Assembly: GCA_016219235.1 (NCBI GenBank)
Contig: JACRBO010000468.1
Coordinates: 1 to 9,027, forward strand
Length of the DNA: 9,027 bases
Reading direction: 5' to 3'
From: Chloroflexota bacterium
GTDB taxonomy: Bacteria; Chloroflexota; Anaerolineae; Fen-1058
The notes beneath the pieces are model-generated. The model saw only the letters and a list, made by a program, of their open reading frames with translations. It was not told the DNA's origin and did no database searches. Of the stretch, positions 5,103 through 9,027 are shown one piece after another (position 1 is the first letter of the stretch; the number at the start of each line of letters is the position of its first letter). Made by a program: the position numbers and the translations under genes.

Positions 5103-7118
5103 ATGGCAAAGGACAAGAAGACCCCGCAACAATTTTCGGCCGACCCGGCCGCGCAGCAGATGTTGATCCGCGCGGAATCATTGGGTATCGGCACGGCGTT
5201 TACGCGCGCGGAAGCGATGCCGGCCTGCAACATCGGCTCGGCGGGCATGTGCTGCAAGATGTGCGGCATGGGCCCGTGCCGCTTGACCAAGGACGGCTCG
5301 ACGGGTGTGTGCGGCGCGACGATCGATACGATTCAGGCCCGCAACTTCGTGCGCATGGTGGCCGCCGGTTCCGCCGCGCACTCCGATCATGGCCGCGACA
5401 TGGCGTTTCTATTGAAGGCCGTGGCCCAGGGCGAAGCGGAAGGCTATTCGATTCGCGACGTGGCGCGCTTGCGCATCGCGGCCGCGAAGTCGGGCGTCCC
5501 GATCGATAAGCGCAGCCCGACCGACATCGCCAACGATCTGGCCGATGTCTACATCGCACAATTTGGTCAGCAGCGCGGCGAGCTGATCCCGATTAAGCGC
5601 GCGCCCGCCAAACGCCAGAAGCTGTGGCACGAGAAGGGCGTCGTGCCGCGCGGGATCGATCGTGAAACGGTGGAGGCACTGCACCGCACGCATATCGGCG
5701 ACGATCAGGACCCGGTGCATTTGTTGCAGCACGCGGTCAAGACCTCACTGGCCGACGGCTGGGGCGGTTCGATGATCGCCACCGATGTGGCCGACATCGT
5801 GTTCGGTACACCGGCTCCGGTGGTGGGGCAGGCCAACCTGGGCACGTTGAAGGCCGATATGGTCAACGTGGTCATCCACGGCCACGAGCCGATTTTGAGC
5901 GAGATGATCGTGGCGGCGTCGCAAACGCCCGATATTATCGAGTACGCCAGAGCGGCCGGCGCGAAGGGCGTGAATCTGGCCGGTATCTGCTGCACGGCGA
6001 ATGAAATTTTGATGCGGCAGGGCGTGCCCGCAGCCGGTAACTTCCTCCATCAAGAACTCGCCATCCTCACGGGCGCGGTCGAAGCGATGGTCGTCGATGT
6101 GCAGTGCATCATGCAAGCGCTGGTCGGCCTCGCCTCAAACTTCCACACGAAAGTCATCACCACTTCGGCCAAGGTCAAGCTCAAGGGCGCGACGCACATG
6201 GAGTTTGACGAGCATCACGCGATGACGATTGCGAAGGACATTCTCAAGGTCGCCATCGATAACTTCAAGAATCGCGGCGCGATCGAGATTCCGAACGTCG
6301 TGGAAGACCTCGTCCCTGGTTTCTCGCACGAGTATATCAACTACATGCTGGGCGGTTCCTATCGGTCGTCGTTCCGCCCGTTGAATGACGCCATCATGAG
6401 TGGCCGTATTCGCGGCGTGGCCGCCATCGTGGGCTGCAACAATCCGCGCAGCCAGCAGGATTATCTGCACACGCACGTCACGCGCGAACTGTTGAAGCAG
6501 GACGTGCTCGTCGTCGAGACGGGCTGCGGCGCAATTGCGAGCGCGAAGCTGGGCTTGCTGTTGGGCGAAGCGGGCCTCGATCAATGCGGCTCGGGCCTGC
6601 GCGAAATCTGCGAGACGGTGGGTATTCCGCCGGTGCTGCACATGGGCTCGTGCGTCGATAACACGCGCATCCTGACCGTGCTGACACAGATGGTGGAAGA
6701 GGGTGGCCTGGGCGATGACATCGATCAGATTCCGGCGGTCGGCCTGGCGCCGGAGTGGATGAGCGAGAAGGCATTAGCCATCGGCACGTATTGTGTCGCT
6801 TCGGGCGCGTATGTCATCTTCGGCGGATCATCGCCGCTGGAAGGCATGCCCGATAAGGTCAGCGGCAGCGCCGATGTGTTGAGCTACATCAGCGAAGGCT
6901 GGGAGGCCCTGTACGGCGGCAAGATGGAGTTCATCGAAGACCCCGATAAGATGGTCACGGCTACGCTGGCGCACATCGACAAGAAGCGCGCGGCGCTGGG
7001 CCTGCCGGAATGGAAGGCGGACAAGTTCGGGCGCAGCGGCGACAAGCGCATGAACGAACTGGAAGCCATGCCGCTGGATGAGAAGCTGGTCGCGATGTAC
7101 GGCGCGGCCTTGAACTAA
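5103..7118 (+). CDS. cooS: Carbon monoxide dehydrogenase catalytic subunit (Ni-CODH of CODH/ACS)
   Basis: This 671-residue Ni,Fe-CODH interconverts CO and CO2 at a [NiFe4S4] C-cluster; next to acsB it is best viewed as the AcsA-type subunit that feeds CO to acetyl-CoA synthase. The N-terminal cysteine array is complete: Cys42 and Cys50 for the intersubunit D-cluster, and Cys51, Cys54, Cys59 and Cys70 for the B-cluster. C-cluster ligands sit in HGHEP (His259/His261), GICCTANE (Cys296/297), VQCIM (Cys335), VGCNNP (Cys445), ETGCGA (Cys475) and GSCVDN (Cys517). The AAHSDHGRD helix near residue 97 and the SEKALAIGTY segment hold the conserved histidine and lysine of the proton path. Length is close to bacterial AcsA (about 674). 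The start ATG 5103 has a strong GGAGGAGG site 8 bases upstream. Confidence 0.97.
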   Translation: MAKDKKTPQQFSADPAAQQMLIRAESLGIGTAFTRAEAMPACNIGSAGMCCKMCGMGPCRLTKDGSTGVCGATIDTIQARNFVRMVAAGSAAHSDHGRDMAFLLKAVAQGEAEGYSIRDVARLRIAAAKSGVPIDKRSPTDIANDLADVYIAQFGQQRGELIPIKRAPAKRQKLWHEKGVVPRGIDRETVEALHRTHIGDDQDPVHLLQHAVKTSLADGWGGSMIATDVADIVFGTPAPVVGQANLGTLKADMVNVVIHGHEPILSEMIVAASQTPDIIEYARAAGAKGVNLAGICCTANEILMRQGVPAAGNFLHQELAILTGAVEAMVVDVQCIMQALVGLASNFHTKVITTSAKVKLKGATHMEFDEHHAMTIAKDILKVAIDNFKNRGAIEIPNVVEDLVPGFSHEYINYMLGGSYRSSFRPLNDAIMSGRIRGVAAIVGCNNPRSQQDYLHTHVTRELLKQDVLVVETGCGAIASAKLGLLLGEAGLDQCGSGLREICETVGIPPVLHMGSCVDNTRILTVLTQMVEEGGLGDDIDQIPAVGLAPEWMSEKALAIGTYCVASGAYVIFGGSSPLEGMPDKVSGSADVLSYISEGWEALYGGKMEFIEDPDKMVTATLAHIDKKRAALGLPEWKADKFGRSGDKRMNELEAMPLDEKLVAMYGAALN

Positions 7119-7124
7119 GAAATG

Positions 7125-7178
7125 ACGAGTAACGAGTAACGAGTGACGCGCAGCGCTTTCACTCGTCACTCGTTACTC
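7125..7178. repeat. Heptamer repeats forming a hairpin between cooS and acsB
   Basis: The spacer between the two genes starts with three tandem 7-mers: ACGAGTA at 7125-7131 and 7132-7138, and ACGAGTG at 7139-7145. The same unit occurs inverted at 7161-7177. A perfect 15-bp stem joins GAGTAACGAGTGACG (7134-7148) to its complement at 7164-7178 around a 15-base loop. No T-run follows, so it is not a standard terminator. It ends 3 bases before the acsB ribosome-binding site AGGAG (7182-7186). It may set the cooS:acsB ratio through mRNA stability, processing or translation of acsB, or may just be a dispersed repeat that landed in the spacer. Confidence 0.8.
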
Positions 7179-7192
7179 ATCAGGAGAATCCC

Positions 7193-9027
7193 ATGTCCAA
7201 ATACATTGCCACTCGTGCGATGCGGGGCGCAAGCGCCCTGGTCAATGAAACCGAAGCGATGCTGCAAAAGGCCCTGGCCGAGAAAGGGCCGGATTGCAAA
7301 GTCGCTTTTCCGAACACGGCGTATTATCTGCCGACGATCTACGGCATGACGGGCACAGCCATCGAAACGCTGGGCCAACTGCCGCCGATCCTCAAGCACG
7401 CCCGATCATTGCTGCATCCGCTGCCGTCCGATCGACGTTGGACGCCCTACCTGGGCGAGACGCTGGACAGCGGCATGGCGACACTGCTTGCCGCCGAAAC
7501 GCTGGAAGCGATCCGCTTTGTGTACGGCTTGCAGCCCGAACGACTGGAAGGCTTCAAACTGGCGGGCGGCACGTCGTTTACCAGTCCCGATGGCAGCCCG
7601 CAGGGAACTGATGGGGGCCATCTGAACGGCCCGATCGACGACATCCGGCTTCGATCGTGGGGCATTCAACTGGTCGATGGGCGCATGCCGGGCTTCGCGG
7701 CGATCGTCGGTTGCGCCAAGAGCAACGAAGTCGCCGTGAAGATCGTTCGGGAGTTGCAGCGCCGCAGTATCCTCACGTTCCTGTCGGGCAACGTGAACGG
7801 CCGCAGCATCATCCATCAACTGCAGGAAGAAGGCGTCGAACTGGGCTACGATACGTTCACGGTGCCGTTCGGCACGGATACGCTGAGCGCGATCTACGCG
7901 TTGGGATTCGCCACCCGATCGGCGCTGACGTTTGGCGGCATGAAGGGCGGTATGCCGCGCGAGATTTTGAACTACAACAAAGATCGTGTCTTCGCGTTCG
8001 TGCTCGCGCTGGGCGAAGTGGACGATCTAAAATACGCGGCGGCCGCGGGCGCGATCAACTTTGGCTTCCCCGTCATCGCCGATACCGTCATCCCCGAAAT
8101 CCTGCCGACAGGCGTCACCACTTACGAGCACGTCGTATCGATGCCGTTCAACGAAATCGGCGGCAAGGACGACATGGAACGCGCCGAACAACTGGTGCAG
8201 AAGTGCATCGAAGTGCGCGGCGTGAAAGTGAAAGTGTCCAACGTGCCCGTACCCGTGCCGTACGGCTCGGCGTTTGAAGGCGAAGTCGTGCGCAAGACCG
8301 ATATGCGCATCGAGTTTGGCGGCAAGCACACGCGCTGCTTCGAATTCCTGCACATGACCGATCTGGACGCGATCACCGACGGCAAAGTGGAAGTGGTCGG
8401 GCCGGGTATGGCGGATATCCCGGCGCAGGGCCACATGGATATGGGCATCGTCGTCGAGGTGGCGGGCCGCAAGATGCAGACCGACTTCGAGCCGGTGCTG
8501 GAGCGGCAGATTCACTACTTCGTCAACGGCGCGTCCGGCATTCAGCATATCGGGCAGCGCGACATCGCGTGGATTCGCATCAGCAACAACGCCGCCGATA
8601 AGGGCTTTAACTTAGAGCACTTCGGCAAGATTTTGCACGCGCGGTTCCATGCGGACTTCGGCGCGATCGTCGATAAGGTGCAGGTGACGATCTACACCGA
8701 TCCCGCGAAGCACGCCGAGTGGCTGGCGAAGGCGCGCGAGGGTTACGACTTCCGCAACCGCCGATTGGCCGACCTGACCGACGACAAAGTGGAAGAGTTC
8801 TATTCGTGCACGCTGTGCCAATCGTTCGCGCCCAATCACGTGTGCGTCGTCAGCCCGGAGCGATTGGGCCTGTGCGGCGCATACAACTGGCTCGATTGCA
8901 AGGCGTCGTTCAGCATCAACCCGACCGGCCCCAACAAGCCGATCAAGCTCGGCAGCCCGATCGATACGAAGAAGGGCTACTGGAGCGGCACCAACGATTA
9001 CGCGAAGATCGGCTCGCACGATGTCGT
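7193..9027 (+). CDS. acsB: Acetyl-CoA synthase (CO-methylating) beta subunit, 3' end missing
   Basis: The frame is open from ATG 7193 to the window edge (611 codons) and has AGGAG at 7182-7186. It encodes the bacterial form of acetyl-CoA synthase, which joins CO from CODH, a methyl group from the corrinoid protein and CoA. The N-terminal CODH-contacting domain is present (FPNTAYYLPTIYGMTG near residue 42, LGQLPPIL near 63), unlike the shorter archaeal CdhC. Later segments AFEGEVVRKTDM, VEVVGPGM and GRKMQTDFEPVLERQIH follow the family closely. The A-cluster cubane cysteines are Cys539, Cys542, Cys551 and Cys561 (CTLCQSFAPNHVC...GLCG), with the same 3-9-10 spacing as Cys506/509/518/528 of Moorella AcsB; Phe545 matches its gating Phe512. 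The CGC motif for the distal nickel should lie about 17 codons past the edge. An insertion of about 20 residues (near 125-150) and a few shorter ones make the protein longer than Moorella AcsB to the same point. Confidence 0.96.
   Translation, partial: MSKYIATRAMRGASALVNETEAMLQKALAEKGPDCKVAFPNTAYYLPTIYGMTGTAIETLGQLPPILKHARSLLHPLPSDRRWTPYLGETLDSGMATLLAAETLEAIRFVYGLQPERLEGFKLAGGTSFTSPDGSPQGTDGGHLNGPIDDIRLRSWGIQLVDGRMPGFAAIVGCAKSNEVAVKIVRELQRRSILTFLSGNVNGRSIIHQLQEEGVELGYDTFTVPFGTDTLSAIYALGFATRSALTFGGMKGGMPREILNYNKDRVFAFVLALGEVDDLKYAAAAGAINFGFPVIADTVIPEILPTGVTTYEHVVSMPFNEIGGKDDMERAEQLVQKCIEVRGVKVKVSNVPVPVPYGSAFEGEVVRKTDMRIEFGGKHTRCFEFLHMTDLDAITDGKVEVVGPGMADIPAQGHMDMGIVVEVAGRKMQTDFEPVLERQIHYFVNGASGIQHIGQRDIAWIRISNNAADKGFNLEHFGKILHARFHADFGAIVDKVQVTIYTDPAKHAEWLAKAREGYDFRNRRLADLTDDKVEEFYSCTLCQSFAPNHVCVVSPERLGLCGAYNWLDCKASFSINPTGPNKPIKLGSPIDTKKGYWSGTNDYAKIGSHDV

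Noticed and set aside
6135..6641. 168-codon minus-strand open frame opposite cooS
   Set aside because: It lies opposite conserved C-cluster coding sequence, has Arg/His-rich composition and no domain.
7134..7178. Intrinsic terminator between cooS and acsB
   Set aside because: The stem is strong, but ATCAGGAG follows it, not a T-run, and acsB has no other evident promoter. Read-through from cooS is more likely.
7121..7180. Possible CRISPR or tRNA-like element in the cooS-acsB spacer
   Set aside because: The repeats are 7-mers without spacers, and the fold is a single simple hairpin with no cloverleaf arms.
7657..8277. 206-codon plus-strand open frame inside acsB
   Set aside because: It is in another frame from the continuous acsB reading frame, whose translation matches acetyl-CoA synthase throughout. 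It is an Arg-rich shadow.

Overview
The window is GC-rich, densely packed bacterial DNA with almost all genes on the plus strand. It looks like a chromosome fragment of an anaerobe that carries a bacterial-type carbon monoxide dehydrogenase/acetyl-CoA synthase (CODH/ACS). A member of the Chloroflexota (Anaerolineae-like) fits the metY-metX-metW order, the C-rich dispersed inverted repeat between metY and metX, and the secreted beta-propeller. That assignment is inference from gene content and repeat style, not a phylogenetic result.

Left part (1-2275): methionine biosynthesis. The 3' end of metY (O-acetylhomoserine sulfhydrylase) is followed by a compound inverted repeat, then metX (homoserine O-acyltransferase) and metW, which are joined by a 1-base stop/start overlap. 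A strong intrinsic terminator follows. MetX activates homoserine, MetY puts sulfide onto the activated product, and MetW is the usual MetX partner.

Middle part (2297-4709): an accessory patch. A minus-strand toxin-antitoxin pair (PIN-domain VapC-like toxin and a small AF2212-like antitoxin) lies back to back with a plus-strand gene for a secreted lactonase-type beta-propeller protein, which has its own terminator. Next is a minus-strand remnant of a short-chain dehydrogenase that keeps only its N-terminus and TGxxxGIG motif. A 276-base AT-richer gap follows. It carries nested palindromes and is the likely control region of the next operon.

Right part (4710-9027): CODH/ACS genes. A 129-residue HMA-fold-like protein without the CxxC metal motif is followed after 3 bases by the CODH catalytic subunit (cooS/acsA, all B-, C- and D-cluster cysteines visible). 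A 74-base spacer with a 15-bp hairpin separates this from the acetyl-CoA synthase beta subunit (acsB), which runs off the right edge. The acsB reading frame is open from 7193 to the window end and holds the four A-cluster [4Fe-4S] cysteines. The two CGC-motif cysteines that bind the distal nickel should lie just beyond the edge. Together these genes encode the carbonyl branch of the Wood-Ljungdahl pathway. The most novel element is the CxxC-less HMA-like protein that heads the operon. I found no rRNA, tRNA, CRISPR array or transposase.
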